This document shows, piece by piece, positions 29,457 through 38,525 of a DNA stretch of 64,000 nt. The notes beneath the pieces were generated by a model, which saw only the letters and a list, made by a program, of their open reading frames with translations, searched no databases and was not told the DNA's origin. Made by a program: the position numbers and the translations under genes. Numbering within the stretch: position 1 is the stretch's first letter; each line of letters starts with the position of its first letter. Source of the stretch: Pseudomonadota bacterium (GTDB taxonomy: Bacteria > Pseudomonadota > Gammaproteobacteria > Burkholderiales > Burkholderiaceae_C). Location: the NCBI GenBank assembly GCA_020161775.1, contig JAIUOW010000006.1, positions 1-64,000 on the forward strand. Direction: 5' to 3'.

Positions 29457-30451
29457 TGGCATTGCTGGAAGTCAACAACCTGCACGTGCGCCTGCAAACC
29501 CAGCGCGGCCCGGCCGAGGCCGTGCGCGGCGTGAGCTTCTCCCTGGAGCGCGGCGAAACGCTGGGCCTGATCGGTGAATCGGGCTGCGGCAAATCCATTA
29601 CCGTGATGTCGCTCATGGGCCTGCTGCCCGACAGCGCCCGCATCACCGGCAGCATCCGCTTTGACGGCGAGGAGCTGGTGGGCAAGAAGGACAGCGCGCT
29701 GTGCCGCATCCGCGGCAACCGCATCGGCATGATCTTCCAGGAGCCCATGACGGCGCTGAACCCGGTGCACAGCATCGGCCGCCAGGTGGCCGAGCCGCTG
29801 CGCCTGCACCGTGGCGTGTCGGCGGCCGAGGCACGCAAGCAGGCAATCGCCCTGCTGGACCGCGTGGGCATCCCGGATGCCGCGCGGCGCATCGACGCCT
29901 ACCCGCATCAATTCTCTGGCGGCCAGCGCCAGCGCATCACCATTGCCATGGCGCTGGCCTGCGGGCCCGACCTGCTGATCGCCGACGAGCCCACCACCGC
30001 GCTGGACGTGACCATCCAGCAGCAGATCCTGGACCTGATCAGCGAGCTGGTGGCCGAGCGCGGCATGGCGCTCATGCTGATTTCGCACGACCTGGGCGTG
30101 ATCGCGCAGAACGTGGACCGCATGCTGGTGATGTACGGCGGCAGCGTGGTGGAAAGCGGGCCGACCGACGAAGTGTTCGCGCACAAGATGCACCCGTATT
30201 CACGCGGCCTGTTCGGCGCACGGCCCAGCCTGGGCTCGGCGCGCGGCCAGCGGCTGGTGACGATTGCCGGCACCGTGCCCGAGCTGGTGGACCTGCCGGC
30301 GGGCTGCCCGTTTGCCGGGCGCTGCCGCTATACCGCGCCCGAATGCCACACCACGCCGCCACCCGCTGTTGACGTGGGTGACGGCCACCAGGTGCGCTGC
30401 ATCCGGCTGGACACCGTGGCGGCTGAGCTGCAGGCGGAGGCAACCACATGA
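29456..30451 (+). CDS. Peptide ABC transporter ATP-binding protein (DppD/OppD family)
   Basis: ATPase subunit of 331 residues. Walker A is GESGCGKS (about residues 39-46), followed by the Q-loop in [13 protein letters not shown], signature [15 protein letters not shown] and Walker [13 protein letters not shown]. The C-terminal DppD/OppD extension contains the cysteine-rich segment [13 protein letters not shown] seen in oligopeptide transporter ATPases. Start and stop overlap its neighbours by one and four bases. Confidence 0.95.
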   Translation: MALLEVNNLHVRLQTQRGPAEAVRGVSFSLERGETLGLIGESGCGKSITVMSLMGLLPDSARITGSIRFDGEELVGKKDSALCRIRGNRIGMIFQEPMTALNPVHSIGRQVAEPLRLHRGVSAAEARKQAIALLDRVGIPDAARRIDAYPHQFSGGQRQRITIAMALACGPDLLIADEPTTALDVTIQQQILDLISELVAERGMALMLISHDLGVIAQNVDRMLVMYGGSVVESGPTDEVFAHKMHPYSRGLFGARPSLGSARGQRLVTIAGTVPELVDLPAGCPFAGRCRYTAPECHTTPPPAVDVGDGHQVRCIRLDTVAAELQAEATT

Positions 30452-31329
30452 CGGCGCCATTGCTGCAAGTCAGGGACCTGACGCGCGAGTACCAGATGCC
30501 GCGCGAAAAACTGTTCGGCCCGCCGCCCACGGTCAAGGCCCTCAACGGCGTGAGCTTCACCATCGAGGCCGGGCGCAGCTTGGGCATCGTGGGCGAATCG
30601 GGCTCGGGCAAATCGACGCTGGCGCGGCTGGTGATGGCGCTGGACAAGCCCACCGCCGGCAGCGTGAACCTGCTGGGCCGCGACCTGCACGCGCTGGATG
30701 CGCAGGCTTTGCGCGCCGCGCGCCGCGACTTCCAGATGGTGTTCCAGGACCCATATGGCTCGCTGGACCCGCGCATGACCGTGGAACGCATCGTCAGTGA
30801 ACCGCTGGCCGCGCAGGGCGGCACCGATGGCAAATTGTCCCGCGCCGACCAGCGCAAGCGCGCCACCGAGGTGCTGGCCTCCGTGGGCCTGCGCGCCAGC
30901 GACCTGGACAAATACCCGCATGAATTTTCTGGCGGCCAGCGCCAGCGCATTGCGATTGCGCGCGCGCTGATCACGCGCCCGCGGCTGATCGTGGCCGACG
31001 AGCCGGTGAGCGCGCTGGATGTGTCGGTGCAGGCCCAGGTGCTGAACCTCATGCAGGACCTGCAGGCCGAATTCGGCGTGACCTACATGCTGATCAGCCA
31101 CGACCTGGCCGTGGTGCACCACCTGTGCCATGAGGTGGCCGTGCTGTGGCAGGGACGCATCGTGGAACAAGGCCCGCCCGAGCGCCTGTTCAGCGCGGCC
31201 GAACACCCCTACACGCGCGCCCTGCTGGACGCCGTGCCCCAGGCCCAGCCCGGGCGCAACCGGCGGCGCCAAAGCGCTTTGAGTAATGAGCAAATCCTAC
31301 TTGCGCAATCCGAGCCATCTCGCGGATGA
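30448..31329 (+). CDS. Peptide ABC transporter ATP-binding protein (DppF/OppF family)
   Basis: Second ATPase subunit of 293 residues, with Walker A GESGSGKS, Q-loop VFQDPYGSLDPRMTV, signature [15 protein letters not shown] and Walker B LIVADEPVSALDVSVQ. It is shorter than many OppF proteins: it lacks the full cysteine-rich C-terminal extension and ends shortly after the YTRALLDAVP segment with a basic and polar tail. With the DppD-like subunit it forms the heterodimeric motor of this importer. The binding-protein gene follows after 63 bp. Confidence 0.94.
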   Translation: MTAPLLQVRDLTREYQMPREKLFGPPPTVKALNGVSFTIEAGRSLGIVGESGSGKSTLARLVMALDKPTAGSVNLLGRDLHALDAQALRAARRDFQMVFQDPYGSLDPRMTVERIVSEPLAAQGGTDGKLSRADQRKRATEVLASVGLRASDLDKYPHEFSGGQRQRIAIARALITRPRLIVADEPVSALDVSVQAQVLNLMQDLQAEFGVTYMLISHDLAVVHHLCHEVAVLWQGRIVEQGPPERLFSAAEHPYTRALLDAVPQAQPGRNRRRQSALSNEQILLAQSEPSRG

Positions 31330-31392
31330 TGTTGAGTTACGTGCCCACCGGGCCGGTATCTTTTGTCGTGGTCCTTTCCCTGGAGTGAAATC

Positions 31393-32880
31393 ATGCTGAA
31401 CCGTCGCACCCTGCTGTCCACCGCCGCCCTGGCCTCCGTGCCGCTGGCCCTTCCCCAGGGCGCCCTGGCCCAGAGCAGAAAAGACACCATCGTGCTGGCC
31501 ATGGCGCTGGAACCGGTCGGCCTGGATCCGACCGCCGCAGCCGCTTCGTCCATCGGTGAAGTCACGCTGTACAACATCTATGAAACCCTGACCAAGATCA
31601 ACCCGGACGGCAGCGTGACCCCGCTGCTGGCCGAAAGCTGGGAAGTCTCGCCCGACCTGCGCACCTACACCTTCAAGCTGCGCAAAGGCGTCAAGTTCCA
31701 GAACGGCGAGCCGTTCAACGCCCAGTCGGTCAAATATTCATTCGACCGCGCGGGCGGCGAAAAGAGCACCAACAAGGACAAGCGCACCTTTGCCGCCATC
31801 ACCACCCAGGTGGTGGACGAGCACACCGTGGTGCTGCTGACCAAGGAAATCGACCCCGACTTCCTGTTCCTGATGGGCCAGGCCACGGCCGTCATCGTGG
31901 AACCCAAGAGCGTGGACACCAACACCACCAAGCCGGTGGGCACCGGCCCCTACAAGCTGGACAACTGGGTCAAGGGATCGTCCGTGGTGCTGAGCAAGTG
32001 GGACGGCCACCGCAACGCAGCCAGCCTGAAGATCAAGCGTGCCACCTTCCGCTTCATTGCCGACCCGGCCGCCCAGGTGGCCGCCTTGCTGGCCGGCGAC
32101 GTGGACGCCTTCCCGCGCGTCACGCCGCGCAGCGTGCCGCAGTTCAAGACCAACCCCAAGTTCCAGGTCATGGCCAGCGGCTCGCGCGCCAAGACCATCC
32201 TGGCGCTGAACAACAAGAAAAAGCCGCTGGACGATGTGCGCGTGCGCCGCGCCATCAACATGGCCATCGACCGCAAGGCCGTGATCCAGGGCGCGGGCGA
32301 CGGCTACGGCTCGCCCATCGGCAGCTACTACGTGCCCAGCGCCCCCGGCTATGTGGACCTGACCAAGGTCAACGCCTACGACCCGGACAAGGCACGCGCC
32401 CTGCTCAAGGAAGCCGGCGTGTCCAACCTGGAACTCACCATCACGCTGCCGCCGCCGCCGTATGCGCGCCAGGGCGGCGAGGTGATCGCCTCCATGCTCG
32501 ACAAGGTGGGCATCAAGGCCAAGCTGCAGAACGTGGAATGGGCGCAGTGGCTGTCGGGCACCTACGGCAACAAGAACTACGACATGACCATCATTTCGCA
32601 CGTGGAGCCGTTTGACCTGGGCAACTTCTCGCGTCCGGGCTACTACTGGAACTACGAGTCCACCAAGTTCAACGCGCTGTACGACAAGTACAAGCAGACG
32701 GCCAATGCGGCCGAGCGCAACAAGATCCTGGGCGACATCCAGCGCCTGGTGGCCGACGACGCCGTGCACGGCTACCTGTACCAGCCGCAATGGGTGACGG
32801 TGGCCAACAAGAACGTCAAGGGGCTGTGGGCCAACATGCCCATCTTCGTGAACGACCTGTCTACCCTTTCCTGGGCGTGA
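31393..32880 (+). CDS. Periplasmic solute-binding protein of the peptide ABC transporter (SBP family 5)
   Basis: The 495-residue protein is an extracellular binding protein of the DppA/OppA type. From the ATG at 31393 (GGAG upstream) the N terminus MLNRRTLLSTAALASVPLAL is a signal peptide with a twin-arginine-like start, cleaved near ALAQ. Typical landmarks include VTPLLAESWEVSPD, YTFKLRKGVKFQNGEPFNA and VRRAINMAIDRKAV. Its TGA overlaps the GTG start of the amidase. It comes after the membrane genes rather than before them, and its ligand probably feeds the amidase and hydrolases downstream; that link is inference. Confidence 0.93.
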   Translation: MLNRRTLLSTAALASVPLALPQGALAQSRKDTIVLAMALEPVGLDPTAAAASSIGEVTLYNIYETLTKINPDGSVTPLLAESWEVSPDLRTYTFKLRKGVKFQNGEPFNAQSVKYSFDRAGGEKSTNKDKRTFAAITTQVVDEHTVVLLTKEIDPDFLFLMGQATAVIVEPKSVDTNTTKPVGTGPYKLDNWVKGSSVVLSKWDGHRNAASLKIKRATFRFIADPAAQVAALLAGDVDAFPRVTPRSVPQFKTNPKFQVMASGSRAKTILALNNKKKPLDDVRVRRAINMAIDRKAVIQGAGDGYGSPIGSYYVPSAPGYVDLTKVNAYDPDKARALLKEAGVSNLELTITLPPPPYARQGGEVIASMLDKVGIKAKLQNVEWAQWLSGTYGNKNYDMTIISHVEPFDLGNFSRPGYYWNYESTKFNALYDKYKQTANAAERNKILGDIQRLVADDAVHGYLYQPQWVTVANKNVKGLWANMPIFVNDLSTLSWA

Positions 32881-34298
32881 CCGCCTTGCACGAACTGTCC
32901 GCCGCCGAGCTGGCGGACGCCTACCGCCGCGGCGACGCGTCTCCCGTGGAAGTGGCCCAGTCCGTACTGGGCCACATCGAACGCTGGGAGCCGCACCTGT
33001 GCGCCACGTACCTGTTGCGCCCTGAGCTGGCCATGGCGCAGGCCCGCGCGTCCGAGGCGCGCTGGCTGCGCGGCGCGCCGCTGTCGGCGCTGGACGGCGT
33101 GCCCGTCACGCTGAAAGACAACATCGCCACCCAGGGCGACCCGATGCCACTGGGCACCGCCGCCGTGGACCCGCAGCCCATGCCGGCTGATGCGCCACCG
33201 GCCGCGCGCCTGCGCGAAGCCGGTGCCGTCACCATCACCAAGACCACCATGCCTGACTACGGCATGCTGTCCTCGGGACTGTCCAGCGTCCACCCGCTGG
33301 CACGCAACCCCTGGGACCTGTCATGCACGCCCGGCGGCTCCAGCGCGGGCGCGGGCTCGGCCGCCGCCGCGGGCTATGGCCCGCTGCACCTGGGCACCGA
33401 CATCGGTGGCTCCATTCGCCTGCCAGCGGGCTGGTGCGGCGTGTTTGGCTTGAAGCCCAGCCTGGGCCGCGTGCCCATTGATCCGCCTTACACCGGCCGC
33501 GCCGCCGGCCCCATGACCCGCAGCGTGGCCGACGCCGCGGCCATGATGGCCGCGCTCTCGCTGCCCGACACGCGCGACACGATGAGCCTGCCCTACCAGG
33601 CCATTGACTGGACCCGCTTTGACGCCGGCGCTGAAAAGCTCAAGGGCCTGCGCATCGGGCTGCTGCTGGACGCCGGCTGTGGCCTGCCGGTAGAGCCTGA
33701 TGTGCTGGCCGCCGTGCAGCGCGCCGCCACCCTGTTCGAGCAGGCCGGGGCCGTGGTGCAACCCATGGCGCCGTTCTTCACGCGCGAAATGCTGGACGGC
33801 ATGGACCATTTCTGGCGCATGCGCTCGCATGTGGACCTGAACGCGCTGCCGCCGGGGCGCAAGGCCAAGGTGCTGCCCTACATCCAGGCCTGGGCCGACA
33901 GCGCCGCCGGCATGGGCGGCGAAGCCGTGTTCCGCGCCCAGCACCAGTTCTACCTGACGCGCATCGCCACGGTGAAGGCCTGCGCGGCGTTTGACTACGT
34001 GATTTCGCCCACCTCGCCGGTGCCCGCCTTTGCGGCGGAGCTGCCCTCGCCCACCAACGACCCGCTGCGCCCGCTGGAGCATATTGCCTTCACCGTGCCG
34101 TTCAACATGTCCGAGCAGCCCGCGGCCTCCATCAACTGCGGCTACACCGCGGGCGGCCTGCCCATCGGGCTGCAGATCGCGGGCCCGCGCTTTGACGACC
34201 TGGGCGTGCTGCAGGTGTCACGTGCGTTTGAACTCATCCGCGATGCACAACGCCCCTGGCCCCACCCTCCCTCCGAGGCGCTCCAGAACCTGGACTGA
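32877..34298 (+). CDS. Amidase-signature family hydrolase
   Basis: The 473-residue enzyme has the complete amidase-signature triad: Lys80 in PVTLKDNIATQGD, cis-Ser155 in TPGGSSAGAG and nucleophile Ser179 in LGTDIGGSIRLPA; the 24-residue serine spacing matches the family. These enzymes hydrolyse C-N bonds in carboxamides, aryl amides or indole-acetamide-like substrates. I chose the GTG at 32877, which overlaps the binding-protein stop (GTGA); the frame is open upstream but only as a shadow. A cytoplasmic location is likely, since no signal peptide is present. Position directly behind an importer suggests it cleaves the imported compound. Confidence 0.92.
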   Translation: MTALHELSAAELADAYRRGDASPVEVAQSVLGHIERWEPHLCATYLLRPELAMAQARASEARWLRGAPLSALDGVPVTLKDNIATQGDPMPLGTAAVDPQPMPADAPPAARLREAGAVTITKTTMPDYGMLSSGLSSVHPLARNPWDLSCTPGGSSAGAGSAAAAGYGPLHLGTDIGGSIRLPAGWCGVFGLKPSLGRVPIDPPYTGRAAGPMTRSVADAAAMMAALSLPDTRDTMSLPYQAIDWTRFDAGAEKLKGLRIGLLLDAGCGLPVEPDVLAAVQRAATLFEQAGAVVQPMAPFFTREMLDGMDHFWRMRSHVDLNALPPGRKAKVLPYIQAWADSAAGMGGEAVFRAQHQFYLTRIATVKACAAFDYVISPTSPVPAFAAELPSPTNDPLRPLEHIAFTVPFNMSEQPAASINCGYTAGGLPIGLQIAGPRFDDLGVLQVSRAFELIRDAQRPWPHPPSEALQNLD

Positions 34299-34300
34299 CC

Positions 34301-35641
34301 GTGCTGACCGACAGCCTGGGCAATACCGTCACGCTGCAGCACGCGGCAAGCCTGGGCGCGGTCAATGATTTCGTCGAAGGCTTCATCGCCAGCGAAGCGC
34401 GCGCCATTGCGCCGCTGGCGATTGCCGATGGGGGTGCAGACACCGAACTGAGCCCTCTCGTGCAGGCGTACTGCGCCGCGCTGCACATGTTTGCCGAATC
34501 GCGCGATGCGCCGGCCAACGCCCGGCCGTACATCGAACAGGCGCTGCACACGTCAATAGCGGCCACACCGCGCGAGCAGCGCTTCGTGCAGGCCGTCAAG
34601 GCCTGGGTGGATGGCGACCTGCCCCGCGCGATTGCGCTGCATGAAGAACAGGTGCGTGAACACCCGCGCGACCTGGCCTCGCTCAAGCTGGGGCAGTACC
34701 ACCTGTTCAACCGCGGTGATTCGCCGGGCATGCTGCGCATGGCGCTGGCCGCGTTGCCGGCGGCGGGCGACGTGCCCTACCTGCACGGCATGCTGGCCTT
34801 CGCCTGGGAACAGTGCCACCTGCTGGCGCAAGCCGAGGCTGCCGCGCGCCATGCGATCCACCTGCGCCGCAAGGAGCCCTGGGCCCACCATGCGCTGGCG
34901 CACGTCATGCTCACGCAGAGCCGCATCCGCGAAGGCCAGGCCTTTCTGGCCGAGGTGAGCGACACCTGGACGGGCCTCAACTCGTTCATGGTCACGCACA
35001 ACTGGTGGCACCAGGCGCTGTTTGCGCTGGAGCTGGACGACCACGCCGAAGTACTGCGCCTGTACGACACGCAGGTGTGGGGCGTGGTGAAAGAGTATTC
35101 GCAGGACCAGATCAATGCCGTGTCGCTGCTGGCGCGGCTGGAGCTGGCCGGCGTGGACGTGGGCCACCGCTGGCAGGACGTGGGCGCCCACCTGGCCGCA
35201 CGCACGGCCGACCATGTGCTGCCCTTTCTGGACATGCAGTACCTGTATGGCCTGGCGCGCGCGGGCCGGCCCGAGGCCGACGTGCTGATGCGCCACATCG
35301 AACACCATGCCGCCCACGCAGCGGCTGGCGCGCGCGATGCCTGGCAGCGCGTGGCGCTGCCGGCCAGCCAGGGCCTGCTGGCCCATGCGCGCGGTGATTG
35401 GCCGCGCGCGGTCGATGCAATGGGCAACGCCCTGCCCCGGCTGGTGGAGATCGGCGGCAGTCATGCCCAGCGCGATCTTTTTGCGCAGGTTTACCTGGAC
35501 GCGCTGGTGCGCGGGGGCCAGCTGGGCGGCGCGCAGCACCTGTTGCAGCAGGCCGTGAACAGCCAGCCCGAATCGCGCCGCCTGAAGCGCCAGGCCGCGC
35601 AGGTGTATGCCGCGCTGGGCCTGAAGGAGATCAACCCATGA
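34301..35641 (+). CDS. TTC38-like tetratricopeptide protein
   Basis: A 446-residue soluble protein rich in helical hairpins, resembling the TTC38 (tetratricopeptide repeat protein 38) family, which also occurs in animals and whose biochemical role is unknown. Characteristic stretches are QRFVQAVKAWVDGDLPRAI, KLGQYHLFNRGD, YLHGMLAFAWEQ, WAHHALAHVMLTQ and the HNWWHQALFALELDD segment. The likely GTG start is 2 bp after the amidase stop. Its own stop overlaps the next ATG. Co-translation with an amidase and an alpha/beta hydrolase suggests a part in the same catabolic route, possibly as scaffold. Confidence 0.82.
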   Translation: MLTDSLGNTVTLQHAASLGAVNDFVEGFIASEARAIAPLAIADGGADTELSPLVQAYCAALHMFAESRDAPANARPYIEQALHTSIAATPREQRFVQAVKAWVDGDLPRAIALHEEQVREHPRDLASLKLGQYHLFNRGDSPGMLRMALAALPAAGDVPYLHGMLAFAWEQCHLLAQAEAAARHAIHLRRKEPWAHHALAHVMLTQSRIREGQAFLAEVSDTWTGLNSFMVTHNWWHQALFALELDDHAEVLRLYDTQVWGVVKEYSQDQINAVSLLARLELAGVDVGHRWQDVGAHLAARTADHVLPFLDMQYLYGLARAGRPEADVLMRHIEHHAAHAAAGARDAWQRVALPASQGLLAHARGDWPRAVDAMGNALPRLVEIGGSHAQRDLFAQVYLDALVRGGQLGGAQHLLQQAVNSQPESRRLKRQAAQVYAALGLKEINP

Positions 35642-36351
35642 GCCTGAGCCGGCCCACGCTGGTGTTGCTGCCTGGCCTGGCCGCCGACGCCGAGATGTGG
35701 CGCGCCCAGCTCGATGCCCTGGCCAGCCCCTGGCAGCCCCGGGTGGCCGACGTCAACCGCCACCACGACACGATTGAAGCCATGGCCGCCGCGCTGCTGG
35801 CGCAGCATGCGGGTGAGCTGGTGCTGTGCGGCGCCTCCATGGGCGGCATCGTCGCCATGGAAGCCGCGCGCCAGGCACCACAGCGCATCCGCGCGCTGGC
35901 GCTGCTGGGCACCAATGCCCGGCCCGAGACAGATGACATGCGTGCTTTGCGCGAGGGCGCGATCGCGCTGTTTGCAAAAGGCCAGGTGCGCGAGGTGATC
36001 GAGCCCAACGTGGCGCTGGCCTTCCACCCCGACCAGGCGCAGGACGCAGCGCTGACCGGCGCCTACCTTGAGTTTGTGCTGCGTGCGGGCGCAGACCAGC
36101 TGATCCGCCAGAACCGCGCCATCATGGCCCGCCCCGATGCACGCCTGCACCTGCCGCGGCTGCGCTGCCCCACGCTGGTGATGTGCGGCGACGCCGACCA
36201 GCTCACGCCGCCCGAGTGCTCGCACGAGATTGCTGCCCTGGTGCCCGGCGCGCAGCTGGTCATGGTGCCGCGCTGCGGCCACATGCTCACCATGGAAAAA
36301 CCCGCGCTGGTGAATGCCACGCTGATGCACTGGCTCCAGCAGGTTGCCTGA
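35638..36351 (+). CDS. Alpha/beta-hydrolase fold enzyme
   Basis: The 237-residue protein shows the alpha/beta-hydrolase pattern: oxyanion segment LVLLPGLAADAEMW near the N terminus, nucleophile elbow CGASMGG, the segment VMCGDADQLTPPECS with the likely acid, and a late catalytic histidine in PRCGHMLTMEKP. The start ATG overlaps the TTC38-like stop (ATGA); longer frames upstream are shadows. It is the last gene of the eight-gene operon. The cluster logic (importer, amidase, hydrolase) suggests further breakdown of an amide or ester, but the substrate is unknown. Confidence 0.9.
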   Translation: MSLSRPTLVLLPGLAADAEMWRAQLDALASPWQPRVADVNRHHDTIEAMAAALLAQHAGELVLCGASMGGIVAMEAARQAPQRIRALALLGTNARPETDDMRALREGAIALFAKGQVREVIEPNVALAFHPDQAQDAALTGAYLEFVLRAGADQLIRQNRAIMARPDARLHLPRLRCPTLVMCGDADQLTPPECSHEIAALVPGAQLVMVPRCGHMLTMEKPALVNATLMHWLQQVA

Positions 36352-36377
36352 CGCGGACTCCGGCGCTAATCCGGCGT

Positions 36378-36878
36378 TTATTCGCGGCCCAGGCTGCGCA
36401 CCTTCTCGGCCAGGCGTTGCTGCACCGACGGTGACACGAACTTGTCCACCTCGCCGCCCAGCACCGCGATCTCGCGCACAAAGGTGCTGCTGATGAACTG
36501 GAACTTGTCGCTGGGCGTCAGGAACACTGTTTCCACATCGGGCATCAGGCTGCGGTTCATGCCGGCCAGCTGGAACTCATAGTCAAAGTCGGTCACGGCG
36601 CGCAGGCCGCGCACCATGGCCTTGCCGCCACGCGCCACCACGAAATCGCGCAGCAGGCCGGAAAAACTCTCCACCTCCACCTGCGGGTACTGGCGCACCA
36701 CCTCGCGCGCCATCTCGATGCGCTCCTGCAGGGTGAACATGGCTTTCTTGTGGTGGCCGGCCGCCACGGCCACGATCACGCGGTCAAACAGCTGGGTGGC
36801 GCGGCGCACCACGTCCTCATGGCCCAGGGTCATGGGGTCGAAGGTGCCGGGGTACACGGCAATCACGCTATGGGCCAT
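36378..36878 (-). CDS. coaD: Phosphopantetheine adenylyltransferase
   Basis: Catalyses the penultimate step of coenzyme A synthesis, adenylylating 4'-phosphopantetheine. The 166-residue protein has the nucleotidyltransferase motif [12 protein letters not shown] (residues 9-20), the [12 protein letters not shown] segment and the C-terminal [10 protein letters not shown] motif. The ATG at 36878 is preceded by AGGAG; upstream in-frame starts would extend beyond the normal N terminus. It follows rsmD on the same strand, as in many proteobacteria. The ferredoxin gene that often comes next is 20 kb away. Confidence 0.97.
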   Translation of the reverse strand: MAHSVIAVYPGTFDPMTLGHEDVVRRATQLFDRVIVAVAAGHHKKAMFTLQERIEMAREVVRQYPQVEVESFSGLLRDFVVARGGKAMVRGLRAVTDFDYEFQLAGMNRSLMPDVETVFLTPSDKFQFISSTFVREIAVLGGEVDKFVSPSVQQRLAEKVRSLGRE

Positions 36879-36927
36879 CAAGTTCTCCTCTTGTGCGCCG
36901 GTCCAACGATTTTTATGTTGCAGCGCA

Positions 36928-37515
36928 TTATGACGGCTGGCGCAGCAAGTGGGCATGCACGGCACCGGCTTTCAGCTGGCGGTACACCACCAGCCCCAGG
37001 CCGAGCGCCGCGAGCCGGGAATCGTCCCAGGCATCAGGGGCCTCCAGGTAGACCCGCGCGCCCGCGGCCAGGGCCGGCACACAGGCACGCAGCGCCCCGT
37101 CATACAGGCCGGCGGCAAATGGCGGGTCCAGGAACACCAGGTCCACCGAAGCCGGTGCCAGCGCCTTCAGGCCAGCCACGCCGTCACCGCGCTGAACCGT
37201 CACGGCCTGCGCCGCGAGGCGCTGCTGCACGGCCCGCAACTGGGCCACCAGCGCCGCGTCCTGCTCCAGCAGCAGCACCTGGGCGGCCCCGCGCGACGCG
37301 GCTTCAAACCCCAGCGCCCCGGTGCCGGCAAATGCGTCCACGCAACGCCAGCCCGTCAGGTCCTGGCCCAGCCAGTTGAACAGGGTTTCGCGCACGCGGT
37401 CCGGCGTGGGGCGCAGGCCAGGCCGGTCGGCCACCGGCAACGGCGTGCGCTTCCATTGGCCGCCGATGATGCGCACCGCGTGGGCGGCGCGCGAGGTGGG
37501 GTGTCGGGATGTCAT
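36928..37515 (-). CDS. rsmD: 16S rRNA (guanine966-N2)-methyltransferase RsmD
   Basis: Methylates G966 of 16S rRNA in the small subunit. The 195-residue protein has the family N terminus [15 protein letters not shown], the segment [20 protein letters not shown]-binding [18 protein letters not shown] and the catalytic DLVFLDPPF motif (DPPF). Length is typical. It lies 49 bp upstream of coaD on the same strand. Confidence 0.96.
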   Translation of the reverse strand: MTSRHPTSRAAHAVRIIGGQWKRTPLPVADRPGLRPTPDRVRETLFNWLGQDLTGWRCVDAFAGTGALGFEAASRGAAQVLLLEQDAALVAQLRAVQQRLAAQAVTVQRGDGVAGLKALAPASVDLVFLDPPFAAGLYDGALRACVPALAAGARVYLEAPDAWDDSRLAALGLGLVVYRQLKAGAVHAHLLRQPS

Positions 37516-37556
37516 CAGGCCGCAGCTTAACCGCCCTGGCCCGGGCCTGGCACGGG

Positions 37557-38135
37557 TCAGCGGCGGCTCTCGTCGCTGCCCGAATCACCGGTCAGCGGCG
37601 CCAGATCGGAGGAATAGATGCGGTCGCCCACATGAAGCTCCTGGCCTTTTTGCCACGCGGCCTCGAAGGCAGCGAGCTCGTCCGCCGTAGCGCGTTCGTA
37701 CTTTTCGCGCGGGGTCTGGGGTTGCGCCGCGGCGGGTGCGGCCGCACTGGCGGGCGCCTTGTCAAAGCCCTGCAATTCCTCGTTCACGCGCCAGTACACG
37801 CCGGCCACGACGATGCCGTAGCGTGCCATGGCGTTGCGCGTGATGTTGGCGCCCACGGCAGCCAGCCGTGCGGGCTGCCCCTCGGGATTGGCCAAAAAAT
37901 CGGTGGACAGGTCGATCATCACCGAATACTGGTGGCCGCGCTTGTCGTTGCGCACCACGCGGAACTTGTAGCTGGCCGACAACACGCCACTGGCCTGCAT
38001 GGTCACCTTGATGGCCTCGTACAGCATCTCGCGCCGGAAGGCCATCCGCTCTTCCAGGTTCATCTTGACGGGCGCTGTTTCAGGGCCGGATTTGGCACTG
38101 TCCTTGGTAGCAAAAAAACTCTTCAGTATCGACAT
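37557..38135 (-). CDS. Conserved-looking hypothetical protein
   Basis: The 192-residue protein from the ATG at 38135 (MSILKSFFATKDSAK) has no signal peptide or transmembrane segment. A structured core (about residues 24-120, EERMAFRREMLYEAIKV through RYGIVVAGVYWRVNEEL) mixes helices and strands. An Ala/Pro/Gln-rich linker follows (ASAAAPAAAQPQTP), then an acidic helical segment (TADELAAFEAAWQKGQE) and a polar tail. It stands between rsmD (41 bp downstream) and a long intergenic region. I do not recognise the family. Codon use looks like that of its neighbours, so it is probably a real gene. Confidence 0.7.
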   Translation of the reverse strand: MSILKSFFATKDSAKSGPETAPVKMNLEERMAFRREMLYEAIKVTMQASGVLSASYKFRVVRNDKRGHQYSVMIDLSTDFLANPEGQPARLAAVGANITRNAMARYGIVVAGVYWRVNEELQGFDKAPASAAAPAAAQPQTPREKYERATADELAAFEAAWQKGQELHVGDRIYSSDLAPLTGDSGSDESRR

Positions 38136-38320
38136 GTACGGCCTCCGCCTGCGGGGAGGCCCCCGCAAGGGGCTCCAATGCCCCGGGCATTCATCCTTTT
38201 ATGTACTTGGGTGCGGCGTATTGCGCAAGAAAAACGCTGCAATCGTTACACAACATAACAATCTGGGCAGGCGGATGTCCATTTCATCACACCGCTACCG
38301 GCCCGGCGGCCCGCGCACCC

Positions 38321-38341
38321 AAAAAAAGGGCTACAAGGCCC
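38321..38341 (-). terminator. Leftward intrinsic terminator-like element
   Basis: On the minus strand GGGC-CTTGTA-GCCC is followed directly by seven T residues. The stem is short (four GC pairs, perhaps one wobble more), but the T-tract is strong. It could end the M16 peptidase transcript with a 3' untranslated region of about 230 nt, or end a separate small RNA. Confidence 0.6.
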
Positions 38342-38375
38342 GCCTGGAGACAGACGGTCCGCTGTAGCCTGAAAT

Positions 38376-38402
38376 CGCAGGCCAGGGGGGGCCTGGCCTG
38401 CG
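38376..38402. repeat. 11-bp perfect inverted repeat with G5 loop
   Basis: CGCAGGCCAGG and CCTGGCCTGCG are exact complements around GGGGG. It would form a very stable hairpin in RNA from either strand. No T-tract follows on either side, so it is not a simple terminator; it could be a structural element of a small RNA or mRNA 3' region. Confidence 0.7.
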
Positions 38403-38505
38403 CTGCGAAGACATGTTCCCCGGTTGTTGGCGCCGCCGGGACGCGGCGTGTGTGTGACAGCACCGCGTAAATGATTGCGCACACTGTCGACAAGATGTTG
38501 CAAAC

Positions 38506-38525
38506 CCCTGTCAACTTTGACAGGG
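38506..38525. repeat. 20-bp perfect palindrome just beyond the M16 peptidase stop
   Basis: CCCTGTCAA-CT-TTGACAGGG is a nine-pair inverted repeat with a two-base spacer, 25 bp beyond the stop codon of the leftward peptidase gene. The small spacer suits a protein-binding operator; in RNA it would make a tight hairpin followed on the minus strand by TTTGC, a poor terminator. Confidence 0.65.

Noticed and set aside
16290-36377. Prophage or integrative element as the source of the accessory block
   Set aside because: No integrase, transposase, relaxase, tRNA attachment site or terminal repeat could be found. The block is reported as accessory on the basis of gene order only.
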